60,000 bases of DNA from Lineus longissimus (lineage: Eukaryota > Nemertea > Pilidiophora > Heteronemertea > Lineidae): NCBI RefSeq assembly GCF_910592395.1, contig NC_088314.1:18389998-18449997 (forward strand). The letters are read 5' to 3'. Within the stretch, counting starts at the first letter, position 1. Each line of letters starts with the position of its first letter. This document shows, one piece after another, positions 29,501-39,947 of the stretch. The position numbers and the translations under genes are program-made. The notes under the pieces are model-generated. The model was not told the DNA's origin. It did no database searches and was given only the letters and a program-made list of their open reading frames with translations.

Positions 29501-29725
29501 CCCTACCCTGTAGCGGAGTAAATTTTCCCTTTTTTCCCCAATACTCACCATCTGCACTGATGGCATTGGCGTGAGCCATATCAGTCACGTAGTCCTGGAG
29601 GAGGGCGTCTTCCAGTTCCGTTGCGTCATTTCCGGTGGCGGGTTCGTCGTCAGCTACGGTTACCATGGCAACTTGCAGTAACACGATGGCCAGGAGGACC
29701 ATCGTCTTGTAACTGGGACTCATGA
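23061..29725 (-). CDS. Neuropeptide precursor gene, FSEFLxx-amide isoform (leader exon + amidated cassette)
   Basis: Model: exon 29549-29725 (ATG at 29723) joined to 23061-23566. Leader: a 16-residue hydrophobic core VLLAIVLLQVAMVTVA then an acidic spacer DDEPATGNDATELEDALLQD, ending phase 1 at donor GTGAGT. The cassette acceptor (TGTCCTTTTCAG) needs phase 1, giving D at the junction and about 226 residues in all. Peptides, each followed by Gly and a dibasic site: FSEFLGV x4, FSEFLAP x6, FSEFLLP x1, after a divergent first copy (FNKFLETENR-LNGYLVPGKR). Short acidic spacers ASDKR, TPENDKR and NPDKK separate some copies. Expected products are 7-residue C-terminally amidated peptides after prohormone convertase, carboxypeptidase and PAM processing (established processing rules). 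The internal EFLG recalls the spiralian EFLGamide/TRH-like family, but the amidated end differs. The joining of the leader to this exon is inference from phase and strand. Confidence 0.7.
24515..24634. mobile_element. 120-bp TIR hairpin element (GGGTGATATGAATAAA ends), copy 1
   Basis: The left arm GGGTGATATGAATAAAGGCT then AGCAAATGCTTTTA is mirrored by TAAAAGCATTTACTACTCTT then TATTCATATCACCC. A diverged copy lies at about 45866-45995 with the same AAATGCTTTTACTT core and GTACATTTACAC loop. Confidence 0.82.
25030..25160. repeat. Foldback element with AGGCCYGATTCCACT ends
   Basis: AGGCCTGATTCCACTTG at the left mirrors TAGTGGAATCGGGCCT at the right. The interior is CG-rich (GTCGGACGCAGCGACGCCGC). 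Non-coding. Confidence 0.65.
25635..25995 (+). repeat. 43-bp tandem repeat, about seven units
   Basis: Unit AGATTCTTATAGAAACTAGT then TAAAGGTGGTAAATGCTATG and TAC. The first and last units are degenerate. Located between the two peptide cassettes. Confidence 0.88.
26421..27352 (-). CDS. FHMNVPE/FDFNIPE peptide cassette exon
   Basis: Two bases completing a codon then 310 codons including TAG. The acceptor on the - strand is TTTTGACATTGCAG at 27353-27354. The array has a strict 27-bp period with few synonymous differences, indicating recent expansion or homogenisation. At the DNA level H units read TTCCACATGAATGTCCCAGA and D units TTTGACTTCAACATCCCAGA. Both antisense frames are also open, as expected of a unit length divisible by three. 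Confidence 0.9.
26421..29725 (-). CDS. Neuropeptide precursor gene, FHMNVPE/FDFNIPE isoform (leader exon + acidic-end cassette)
   Basis: Model: exon 29549-29725 joined to 26421-27352, phase 1 to phase 1, giving G at the junction and a precursor of about 368 residues ending ERRRRQATR. After the leader and GQKR come 32 nine-residue units: 22 of FHMNVPE and 10 of FDFNIPE, each followed by KK, KR or RR, then one SPEFAFNIPE. No Gly precedes the basic pairs, so the predicted peptides have free acidic C-termini. I do not recognise the peptide family. Order of units from the N-terminus (H=FHM, D=FDF): HDHHHHHHDHDHDHHH then DHHHHDHHDHDHDHDH. The TAG stop overlaps a possible donor (CCAG/GTAGAC, phase 2), so a longer form is conceivable. 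Leader joining is inference; the peptide reading frame is direct. Confidence 0.8.
27542..27821. mobile_element. 280-bp TTAA-bounded TIR element
   Basis: Left end TTAAAGGGACAAGC, right end TTGTCCCTTTAA; perfect inverted repeats of about 12 bp including TTAA. The same terminal motif as 53005-53321, but the interior differs. Confidence 0.8.
28640..28878 (-). repeat. GGGTTGACCA-bounded TIR element, copy 2
   Basis: GGGTTGACCAAAGGTACCGCC at one end, TAGCTATGGTCAACCC at the other. The interior is a diverged reverse-oriented copy of 1157-1369 (TTCAAATGAGCATTC, GGGAGGCTGTTCTCT). Confidence 0.78.
29549..29725 (-). CDS. Signal-peptide (leader) exon of the peptide gene
   Basis: A good 3' splice site (GCCCTTCTTCTCCTTACAG) lies directly before TC-ATG, so a 5' UTR exon must lie to the right of 29726. 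ATG at 29723-29721. 58 codons plus one base. Signal peptide: MSPSYKT then VLLAIVLLQVAMVTVA, likely cleavage near TVA/DD. Spacer ATELEDALLQDYVTDMAHAN then AISAD is acidic and lacks basic pairs. Donor GGTGAGTATT. Confidence 0.85.
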
Positions 29726-31200
29726 CTGTAAGGAGAAGAAGGGCAATGTTTTTAGAATAAAATTTGGCAATGAGATGTGTTTGCTGGTAAAGATCTCTGT
29801 CCTCGAATATGGGGTCATTGTTGACATGCAGTTCTCTGTGGTAGGCAGCTTATGATACTAATAATACTATCTGTACATGAATGAATAAAAGTAAATGACG
29901 AGAAATGAAGAGAAGAAAATTTTATGGATACACGGGGAGTCGAACCCGTGAACACCAGAACGAAAGTCCAGCATTCTAACCGTTGAGCCACAGAGGTTTT
30001 TCATGTTAGGTTGGAGACTTTCTTCCCTTCTAATAGCCAGGCTATGGCGATATGGACCTTGCGTGAAATAAAGTGACATTTTCATTTCACACAAGCTTCA
30101 GATCACCATGATGTTGAATTCGTTGAGAGTGGTTGCGGGTTTGGATAGTTTAGAAGACATGGGGGGGGGGGGGTACTTTTGTTGATGTGTTCATATCAAA
30201 CTCTCAAATCGACCACTAACGAAGAAACCACAGAATATCTGTCAGCCATCTTAGTATTCAAGAAAGGTAAACTAAGTGGACCACAATATCTAATTTATCA
30301 TTCAACGGTGCGAGGAGAATGATAGTTCGAAAATGAGCTTTTGATTGGTCTAGGTTGGTGCAATGAGGGATCGTTCCTGGCCACGGCTTTGCATGTTACA
30401 ATGAATATTTAAGACTCCGATGGTCGGCTCGAATGAACTCTACAAGTTGATGACGGAGTAGGAGTCGTCATCGGTGATGCGCATAACCGTACAACCAGGA
30501 AGTGAGAAGCTGCGAGTCAAACTAGAGGGACCATCTCAAAAATGAAATGTACTGAAGTAAAAGAAGAAAGTTAGCCCCCCCCTTATCTAAAACGAAAAAT
30601 GACCAGCAATAGGCCGCAAGTATTATTGAAAGTCATGACCTCCCACAATTAGCCGGGTTAGTGTTTCGGGATCAATGTACATGTACATGATATGTTTAAT
30701 AGCAGTGTCTATCGTTATAATATTATGTATTTGACGATAGTCCATGAAAGAAATTGAGCTTAGCAGTACGTGTGTACAGGGTGTGGCATAAGTCGGCCCT
30801 GATGATCGTTCAAAAGCCTCTTGAACACACCAGGAGAGTGAGAACACACCAACCAAACGGAAGCAAGACAGTGATTATCTATACATCTAATTAATTGTTC
30901 AGCCGACGAACTAATTCAAGACACCTCCTCTCATCTTCCGCCAGACGAACTCATCAAAAATCGAGAAATTCTCGATCGCCACTTGACGGCATCAGCCTTT
31001 TGTGGCGCATGCGATTTTTACGCTGCACGAACAGTCATGTGATGTCGCTTAGTGCAATAATAATAGGACAGCGGCCATTTGCGGAAGTCGTGTTGGGCGC
31101 ACTGGGTCATTGGTCGACCACAATCGTTGCTCTTGGCCATTTCTCATCTAATTAACAGAACTAATAGAGAAACTTTCGCTCCACTGCGTACGATAAACTC
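29726..31200. other. 5' flank of the peptide gene
   Basis: Should contain the 5' UTR exon and promoter, neither of which can be pinned down. Contains a tRNA-like sequence (29925-29998) and a poly(G) run near 30162-30175. Reading frames here lack support. Confidence 0.35.
29925..29998 (-). repeat. tRNA-like sequence (SINE head or decayed tRNA)
   Basis: On the - strand: A-box-like TGGCTCAACGGTTAG, anticodon-loop-like CTTTCGT (TTC in the anticodon position, Glu-like) and B box GGTTCGACTCC. The acceptor-stem ends (CCTCTGT / GTATCC) do not pair, so it is not a functional tRNA gene. Confidence 0.55.
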
Positions 31201-34200
31201 TTCACGTATCTTATGATCTATTTAAACCGTAAGAGAGGTGGTTGGTGATGAGATGAATAGAAATTTCGCGGCTGCGAATGTCAAGTAGGCGCCAATCTTG
31301 ATGACTTCCGGGGTGGAACCTGCGTCCATTTTGACTCGGCGTCGATCGAGATATACAAGCACGAGTAAAATAATAACATGGTCGATCAAGGCAGATCTGC
31401 AGGTCTTTAATACAACACTTAAGAAGTTGACCCGGAAATGGCGATGATACGGTTTAGAAAATGGGAGGCAGCTAAAATGTGGATTGCATCCTCGGCTTTG
31501 CCAGTTGGCACTACCACAATTCTACTGCAAGATTCCCGGTAGCCCGCGTGGGAACATCGTGACCGTCACGTACGGATAGCCACAGCCTATCATTTGAGAG
31601 GTGTATCGGTTTGATTGGATGAACACACAACACGTTTCAAGGCCCACAGCACCCGACACTGACAATGCCGTGTCCTCCGTGCACTTGGCCACATTCTGAC
31701 AACTATCATAATCGTAGAGCCTTTATGGATTTCCTTACGATACGATTGAGGCAGTCAATCAAAATGTGCGAGGTCTTCGAACTATATTTTTGTGAAAATT
31801 GATTGACGTTCGAGAACTAACTCTGGCGTGAATTGGCCTACAATCTGGAATGGCCAATAAGGCAGTGTAAAGCGTTTAGTTTGGCTGTCCCAATGCAATA
31901 CCATTAGGCTCATCTATCGACTTGTGAATCCTCCATGTACATGTATATGCAAGTCTAGTCCTGGAAGAAAAGCTGTGGGTAAAGTTGCATTGGGGCTTCA
32001 ACAGACCGGCCTGGCCCGCCCCACTATAATATAGCGTGGCGGATCGAAGCCTCCTTTAATGGGTTGCACCCGTTCTTGCCGTTTTACAGTGTGAATGCCA
32101 GCTTCCTTCGATTTTCCGCAGAATTGTCGCCAGCGCTGCTGCCTGTCAATGCCAAAGTTCGTAACTGTACTCTCCACTTTTCGGACTTTAACGAAGAAAG
32201 CCGAGTACCACAGGCGAAGATTACGCCAAATTGTTTCTTTCAATGAATTAGCCCTTCTCACGCTTGGAAATCTAATTACCATTTGATCAAAATAACATTA
32301 AGGCCCAATCGCTTTCGAATACAATGCCCGGGGAGACTGTTTCAATATTAATTTTCGCTACCCATTGTGAAAAAATCCCCGTCCTTTCTAATTAATTAGA
32401 ATCGATTAATGTCACAATCGCTTTGGATTGAAAGGAAAGTTCAATTTGAAGCAGGCGATAAATGGTCTCGTGAATTCCCGCGAGAGATGGCTGTCATTAC
32501 GTGATTAATTGTTCATCAACTGTTCTGGCATTTTTACAAACTAAGTTATGACTTTTGCTGTTCGGTTGATGAATCGGTGTGTACTTTAAAGGCTTTGATA
32601 CGGTCTCGGGCGCGTGCCTGACATGGGTATCTCGATTTCAGTCGGCATCTAACGCGTTGCAACACAAGCGTTACCGGTCAGGCAAAGGTCCTCAATCGAC
32701 CGACACAGTAGCCCGATCCAGCTATCACCCGCCAATCAACTCGCGTCAGTGCGGCGCTGCTTCACGGTAACCCACCAAATTACATCGACCTGTGCCGGAT
32801 ATGCATGTATATTTTTGCGCAAAAAACGCACATCTTCAAGCGTTCGGAGTACATGTACTTTCAATTAAGAGTTCCAAATTTGCGCTAGCATATATATCAC
32901 GAGGTGATGTAAAACCGCGTAAGCCGGCTTAGAAGTGCATGTACAAAGGCCTAATTTACCTATGATAGGTCTACGTGTTACTAAGTATAGACTGAAGAAG
33001 AATGAACTACTCAAAATAGCCCCATAGATATGTGTTATTTAAATCGCATGGTACTCTTTAGTCCACAGTTGGTATTACAGACGCACCTCGACCCGCTTAA
33101 TGTCGTCGACAGAGTATAACTGTACCGTGTTACCTTATCTAGATCCCCCTCCATCATCAGCGGATTCCGTTTTATTTCATAACGCCGTACAGGCGGACAC
33201 GGTAAAGGCTTTGTAACCGTTTGTTCATGACTCTTGATTCCATTTCACTTGATCATCTATTATCATCATGAAATCCTTCCGACGCCGCGTGTATCTTCCT
33301 CGTAATTCTTTGCAACAATAACCAGACAATGAAATCATCGATCATCTAATTAGGTAAAACTCGGCCATGCGCGGCCAGAATAGCTTGTAAGGGACCATCT
33401 CAAAATATGTTGAAGATACAAAAGATTAAATCATTTCATTCCTCTATTCGATCCCTGCCTCTCCTAAAAACCCGAAAAGCCACTTGAATTTGCTCCGATC
33501 AGCAGCTACGATGTACGTGCAAGTGGGACGAGCCAGGGCGGCAAAAAGTAAAATGGGAATTGAAATGACCGATGATGGTCTCTCAGCCGATGATGACACC
33601 GTCTCATCTTTTGAGGTTTCTTGAAATTTTGAGATGACCCCTGTCTAGGAGGAGTGGTACTTTGTACACTCCATCCCGTCTTGTCTCGGACTCACACCTT
33701 TGGTGTTAGCTAAGATGTCGTAAAAGATTAGCAGATGATGCTTACTGTAGCATGATGATGCTCGTGTTGTCTTGAATATACTTGTACAGTCGGTTACCTA
33801 CGACAATGATGGACTGCATTGCTCAAATCTGAGGTAAAAAAGCCTCCTTGTCTAATCCTTTCCAAGTCGATTTCTTTTGCTAATTTAATCCTAATTAAAC
33901 TCATCAAAAACAAATGTTGTCTGAGGTCCTAAATTAAAAGAACTTCGTACGTTTCACCGCAGATCCTCTTTTTATACTGGGCCATCTGTGGCCATCTTTG
34001 TTGGAATCGATTTGAGTAAATTGCTTCAGGTGTGCAACATCTTGCGTCGTCTGTATCAAAAACCATCTGGTCGGGTATAAAAACTGAAATGTATTGATTG
34101 TGTGGGGAGGTTATTTACAAAAGGAAATCACAGTATGAGAAGGCAGTCTTCGGAAAATTTAAGTCTCTCGAACAGTCTGCTTTCCGGTGAACTCCTGGGT

Positions 34201-36900
34201 TCGCCTAATCACAACTTTTCTTAAGAAAAAATAGACCGGGAGTCCCACGCCTGAATTTTCAATTATAAAGACTGCACAGGTGAACTGATTGGCCAAATCG
34301 AAAGTCTTGAGGATTTGAGGTTCTTTATTTCTTTTCGACACTCATCTCGAGAATTCTTTTGTTGCCGTTACCACAAACACATTACTCCGTAAATGGAGTA
34401 CTCCGTAGGGCCTTTAGACCAACATGACGCCAAGTATTTAAAAAAAAATATGTTGCGGTTATTAGGAGCTGGCGCAGTGATTGACCCTTTCTGATAAACC
34501 CAGCCAAAATGGATCCATTTGCGTCACCTATTCAAGTTAATCTCCGTTGAAGAATCTGCAACAGTCCAAGAATTATTAACCATATATGCCATTCATTACG
34601 CACGTCGTTAATGTTACGCTACAAATGCAACATTTTGCCTTCAGCAAAGAATGCAACCTGGTTATGTTAGTTCAAGTCTAAGTCATGTCTCCTCGAGCTA
34701 GGCTTATTCATTGTCAGAAAACAAATGTCAGGTAAAATCCCTATTTGTATCACACAAATGGTCAATGTAAAGTGTGTCCATCAGTACGAAATGAACAACT
34801 CCTCAGCTTAATTGCTTGCTGATTATTTTACCAAGAATAGATAAAGACGACTTTTTATTATTCTTGTTGTCCTCAAAACTTTCGGAGGGAAAAACAAGAA
34901 TTTGTTGTTGAAGCTAGTTCCTTTGCTAAACTTTTCAAACATATCAATGGCATGGTCAATATGATGAAAAAAAATCGAAATTTTGACCACTCTATCGAAT
35001 ACGTAATTTGTTTGATTGATTCGAAAACTTTGAATAGACAACTTTGTCGAATCTCCAATTTAATGGGAAATAAATTGGGTTTTAATTGTTGTTGAATTTT
35101 CTAATTCGCCAAGACGAAACAATTGGAATGCTTTAGCGCGAAACATCGGTGAAGTAAATCAAATGAAGTGAAAAAACTAAAAGAAAAAACCCATTAACCA
35201 CGGACTGTATCGAATGTGGTCGGATGGTTGTAACTAGCATCGGGAGAGAAGCATCAACGTGTGATATTTTGATTGGCTATAATCTTTCAAACAAAGTTGT
35301 ATGGCGATGGTTGCCAAAATTGGTTCAGTCAAGTTAAAAAGTTTAGCAAATTTAACTTTTAATTCAGTTAGATTAATTTAAGCTTGCCACTAAACAAAAT
35401 GAAAAAGTTTACTTTTTTAAACATAATTTTTTTTCCATTTTGTTCGGACTTCAACAATTTCACCTGTGTCAATTGCATGACCTTTCTATTTGGTGATGAT
35501 AGCCTGGCTTGTATAAAAAAAGGTTATGAAAAGCTGCTTATGCTTTTTCTGACAGACTTGGTCAGCTTTGAAGCTCCTTCCACAAAAAATAAGTCACGAA
35601 CAATGATAACCACAATAAAGCGGTATCAATAATGAAATATGTTTACTCAGCATAAATTCGGACATTCAGCGAACACATGGGAAATATAATGCTAATTGCA
35701 TGCGATACTAATTAATTGATAGAGTAATACGGCAAACGACGTGTTTATGTGCCTAAAAGGAATTTGAATGACAGGGTCTACAAGATCTGTTTGTTTACGG
35801 GTATTCACACGAAATATGATCAACATTCAGTTGAGTGATATCACCGGCTGCTTTCACGACATGTACAACTTCAGGCAGTGTCCTGACTTTTGTTATGAAA
35901 TGTAGTTCATAATTGCGCCACAAGGTGACAGCATGTTATTCAAAGTAGTTTGCCACGGGACCATCAGAGGGAAGCTCTGTGTTGGGCCGTTGAATTCAAA
36001 GCTCTGTGCCGAATTAACCTTTTGGTGGTTTCATGGCCAAGGCTAGTAGTTCATACTTAGACGCCCAGCGATGCTTCCGCGATAGCCTGTTTGATAGTTA
36101 TTTCAGCTGGATGTTTGAAATCTGGTGATTTTGCTCACAAAAGCTGGGGTTGGCTGAAAATCTCAAAAAAAGTTATTCTTCAAAATCTATGTACAGTCTT
36201 TGCATACAAAATGTACCCAAGATTTATTCGTGTACTGAATCCTTCAATTGAGTCCCAGTGAGAATTCTTTAAATCCATCCTGCTAATTTGGCATCATAAA
36301 AATAGTTTAGCATATGACACAGGAACAAACGAATTATTAAAAGTCCTTCAGCATTGGCAAAAGACCTAAAGGGTTAAAAGTTGCAATATTTATCAAACAT
36401 TATCATCATCATATTATGATGGTGACCACTTTATCGAAATTAAAACAATGGCTCTTGATTACCTCATCGAACAATGGCATTATCAACAATTGTAGTTTAC
36501 ACTGAGTTACCCCCAGATTCAACTGTCCATGCGACATTTATCATGCATAAAATAGTTCGATTTCCAGCGCACTTCGCGGGCTATCGTAGTGACGGTTTCG
36601 AGGTTGCCAATGGCGTGTTCAGTGTTCTGTGTCAATGAAACAAAGGAATACGTCATGTGTGTAGTAATACTAATTGTTGATAATGGCTTCTGTCAAAACT
36701 AAGAGAAAAGGTTTTGGGTCCATTATCAAAATTGACACACAGGTATGTCAATTACAAGTTATGCGTTCACTTACCGAATCAAAATGGATGTTATAATTAC
36801 GTTCATATACAACACCAACTTCTATGCGCAGAAAAATTCTCGACTCTTTTCTGGTACTGGTGCTTTGAGACTGGGGTTGATATGTAACTTTCTCTGGCTG
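31201..36900. other. Gene-free DNA, possible regulatory cluster at 32240-32520
   Basis: No exon or dispersed repeat family recognised. At 32240-32520 homeodomain-type cores are dense (CTAATTAATTAGAATCGATT, GTGATTAATTG, AATCTAATTACC) with SOX-like CATTGTG and ACAATG and two copies of CAATCGCTTT. Near 33855-33900 two TAATCC (Otx-like) sites occur. Function is inference. Confidence 0.25.
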
Positions 36901-38164
36901 ATGAGAAATTAATTGGGTTTTAATTGTCGTTGTATCAATGAAAGCGACGAATTCCGGACTTTACATATTGCATATACGAGAAGATACCTCGCTGCACCGA
37001 AAAATAGCGTGACAACACTTCGTGTGCAGAATATAGACTCAATATCGATGATGGCAGAATATGAAAACAGGAAGTTGTTGATTTGCTTGTACCTGTTTGA
37101 CCAGGAAATGTGCCTATGTGATGCATTTTATCAAGAATAGCACGACGATGATATTCTCATGTTACGAACTCTTGGTTTTATGAAGGCGCTTGTTTGAAAG
37201 GCCAAATCTGTTGTTCAAAAATTCGAAACCAGAAGTTGAATTGACCAGATATTTTCATGTTCGGGCGCTCAAAAACTCCATATTGCCCTTGCCAAAGGGA
37301 TATATTTGCTACAGGATGTCATAAGGGGCACAGAAAAATGCCAATGCCAGGCAGCAGTACAGACACCAGTCCACATCCAACAAGACTGTCCCCTGCACCA
37401 GGATTTACGGCAGAAGTTCTGACCCTTAGACACCATTGTCGATGCTAAACTGGGGAACACAGCATGACCTCAAAGCGACAAGCCGCTTCATCTCCGTCAC
37501 AGGACTGAAGTTGTACTTTAGGCAGGTTAAACTCAGAAGAAGAAGAACCCCACCAAACATCGCGGTTTTGTTGCAAACACGTATTTTCAGATTGACGGAT
37601 AATTTTCTTTGGCGTATATCATCTTGATGCTCTCTAGCAATGCAACATCACTTTGAGAAGCTTACGTGTATGCAGCTGTAAAATTGTCTAGTTTGTGTGC
37701 TCATACAATGTACAAGTATGATGCTGTACAATGTATGAATGGAGTTGTTATCTCCAAACCGGAAGACGGCGAACATGGAAAAGCACCCCCTGTTGTCAGC
37801 CATAATAACCACGCGATGGTTGCGATCATGTATAAAACAGACATAAAATATGTCTATAGAGGTGGTAAAATGTGCCTGATGACATTGACAATAAGTTCAA
37901 GTAATCACGAAACAGGTTATTGTTTTTAAGCAGTACTATATTCTGCAATGAGGGCGAGGCTTCTACAAGTATGTCTATGTCTCCAAGTGGTGCGCCCAAG
38001 GCCTCGGCGCGCCGTATTCAGACAGTGCATCGCCACGGTGCATTGTATAATGAGAGATCTCATGGCCAAATTTTCCCTTAAAAATGAATTTCGCACGAAC
38101 AATGCCAACACCCCACAGTTCCCCGCGCCTTGGTCGGCATCAAAGCATTGGTTGCATAACAAAG
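36901..38164. other. No supported gene
   Basis: Several frames of 60-90 codons are present but none has splice sites, repeated motifs or recognisable domains. No repeat recognised. Confidence 0.35.
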
Positions 38165-38268
38165 CCCCCGAAACGCCAAAGCAAAAGCCAATCCCATTGT
38201 TCAGACTCCTATCACGATGTCGAACAATGACAGGCGTTCGCGGATTTTCGAAAACTCAGTAACAAGTT
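38165..38268. repeat. AAAGCCCCCGARACGC TIR element, copy
   Basis: CAAAGCCCCCGAAACGCC at the left; internal inverted pair CCAATCCCATTGTTC / GAACAATGACAGG; right end TTTTCGAAAACTC. Same family as 58289-58418 and the diverged 20932-21060. Confidence 0.65.
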
Positions 38269-38799
38269 TCGCCGACTCCTGTGGTTTAAAACTGCAACGC
38301 ACGCAGAGAGGAACCACCCGAGACGAAATCAATGGACTATGATATTCCCTCGCGGTACCCCAGCCTCTAATGGAAGTGGTCCTTTATGCTTCAGCAACAC
38401 CGGACAAATAGCCATGTTTTCTTAATAAGCTAGCGATTTTGGCACCTCTTGAGTGGCCCGTCGAAGCGAAGGATTTAGGTAACATCGATCCTTGCATCTC
38501 GAGGTGCGAGAACCGCGGTGTTCGATCGAAACATCATCGTTTACTTTGATGCAAATAGCAAACTTGTTCTGTTCATACGTCAAATAAGATTAATAATTCA
38601 TTATTTGGTATATTTTCCAATCCACTCGACTACCAGACAGCCGTCTTCGGAAATATCTTGATTGTACTGGTAATAAATAGAAAAATACCCCCGGCGGCAG
38701 TTCCATTTTTGTCATCTTTCGAACAATGTTCACTGCTGCACTTCGTACAACCGCGGACACTACAACTGCACTCTCAGAAATAAAGGTTTTCCAGCTTTT

Positions 38800-38890
38800 G
38801 AAATTTTTTTAATGGTTTTTCGCCCAACACAAATATGCATATTTAATACCATGGATTTTCAGAATCTAAAAAACCTATTTCTGGGCCGGA
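38800..38890 (+). repeat. Fragment of the TTTTTAATGGTTTTTCG repeat
   Basis: Shares TTTTAATGGTTTTTCGCCCA then ACACAAATATGCA with the hairpin-like repeat at about 46020-46190. Confidence 0.5.
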
Positions 38891-38923
38891 GTGTAAGTGT
38901 ACATGTACAGAGGATGTCCTCGT

Positions 38924-39252
38924 GAATACCCTTTCTGTACTATAAAAGTAGGACCATACATTTCGGAGGTCCACAAAAGGCTACCAGTAGGACCAAGTAG
39001 GCCCTGGTCCCGCCTTTATTGTGACTGCGCCGCTTCCCATACCGCCCTGGAACATTGACTAACTAAAACATTAGAAATACCCACTGGTGTGGCTTACAGA
39101 TCTTTAGCCAATGACTGTGACGACCTGTGCATACAACAACATTTAAATAACACTGGTCATGGGGTATAAATAGCCAATTATAATACATGCAATATATAGC
39201 ACCCCAAGAGGCCTCTTCAAAATGGCACCCGATACCGGTATTCACGAGGACG
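38924..39252 (-). mobile_element. TIR element with GTCCTCGTGAATACC ends, copy 1
   Basis: Left GTCCTCGTGAATACC and right GGTATTCACGAGGAC are 15-bp inverted repeats. The interior includes AGGCCTCTTCAAAATGGCAC and CTTTAGCCAATGACTGTGAC. A second copy in inverse orientation starts at 43336. Confidence 0.85.
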
Positions 39253-39259
39253 AGCTGTA

Positions 39260-39302
39260 TAATTACATGTAATACTTACATGTACATGTACATGTACAGT
39301 AT
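39260..39302. repeat. (CATGTA)n simple repeat
   Basis: TTACATGTAATACTTACATG then TACATGTACATGTACAGT. Isolated TACATGTA palindromes are scattered through the 30-60 kb half (for example near 30680, 31940, 32853, 49607, 50950, 55115). Confidence 0.7.
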
Positions 39303-39802
39303 CAGATTGAAAAATCTTTAATTTAACTTTTGAACGAACGGCATTGTAGGTCTTGAAACATTCTATGCCGTTTCTTATCCATGAAATAGTTAGATTTATG
39401 ACTTTTTACTCAGTGCTTAGGTCCATTTCACTATAGAAATTGCATTTGCCATGTGCTCGTGTTTCCTTTTTGTGGTGTTTGTGGCTGATTTAGAAGTCAA
39501 TTAAAATTGTATTTATGGCCTAAATATTTCGTATTGCATACAATTTTAACTGAATTATGAGGGTTTCTAAAGAACATTGTGGCGCATTAGTATGTGCGTC
39601 TTAGTCCGAATGTTAAATCAGGTGATGATTAATACCCCGACGCGTAGGTTACACTCTGTTACAATTACATCCTGACAGAATCAATGGTTTTAAATATACT
39701 CCGGCTCGAGATTTCAAACGAGATTTTTCAATTTTGTGTACGAGGTATAGGACTATAAAAAACCTGATCTCAGGCTGTTACAATGCTGGGTAATGCCAGT
39801 GC

Positions 39803-39947
39803 CCGGTTGTTCAAAAGCATAAAAGTCCCGTTATCCCTAAAGGTTATGTTTAGTATCAATAAGGACGTTATCTTTTTCAGTTAAACCCATTAAAATTTTC
39901 ACGTTAAGACTTAACGTTAAAGCTAACGTTGTTATGAACAACTCGAC
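39803..39947. repeat. Short inverted-repeat element (GTTGTTCAAAA / GAACAAC)
   Basis: GGTTGTTCAAAAGCATAAAAG at the left and CTAACGTTGTTATGAACAAC at the right. A related fragment lies near 52559-52610 (GGGTTGTTCAAAACAGCGTT then AGCATTAACGAG). Confidence 0.5.

Larger units (their letters stand above)
27353..29548 (-). other. Intron between leader exon and first cassette
   Basis: 2.2 kb bounded by donor GTGAGT (29548 on the - strand) and acceptor GCAG (27353). Holds a TTAA-bounded TIR element at 27542-27821 and the GGGTTGACCA element at 28640-28878. No exon seen. Confidence 0.6.

Noticed and set aside
29925-29998. Functional tRNA-Glu gene
   Set aside because: A and B boxes and a TTC loop are present, but the acceptor stem does not pair and the D-arm is degenerate.
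35384-35632. Signal-peptide-like + strand frame MKKFTFLNIIFF...
   Set aside because: AT-rich DNA easily gives Phe/Ile/Leu runs. No cleavage-site context, peptides or exon borders.
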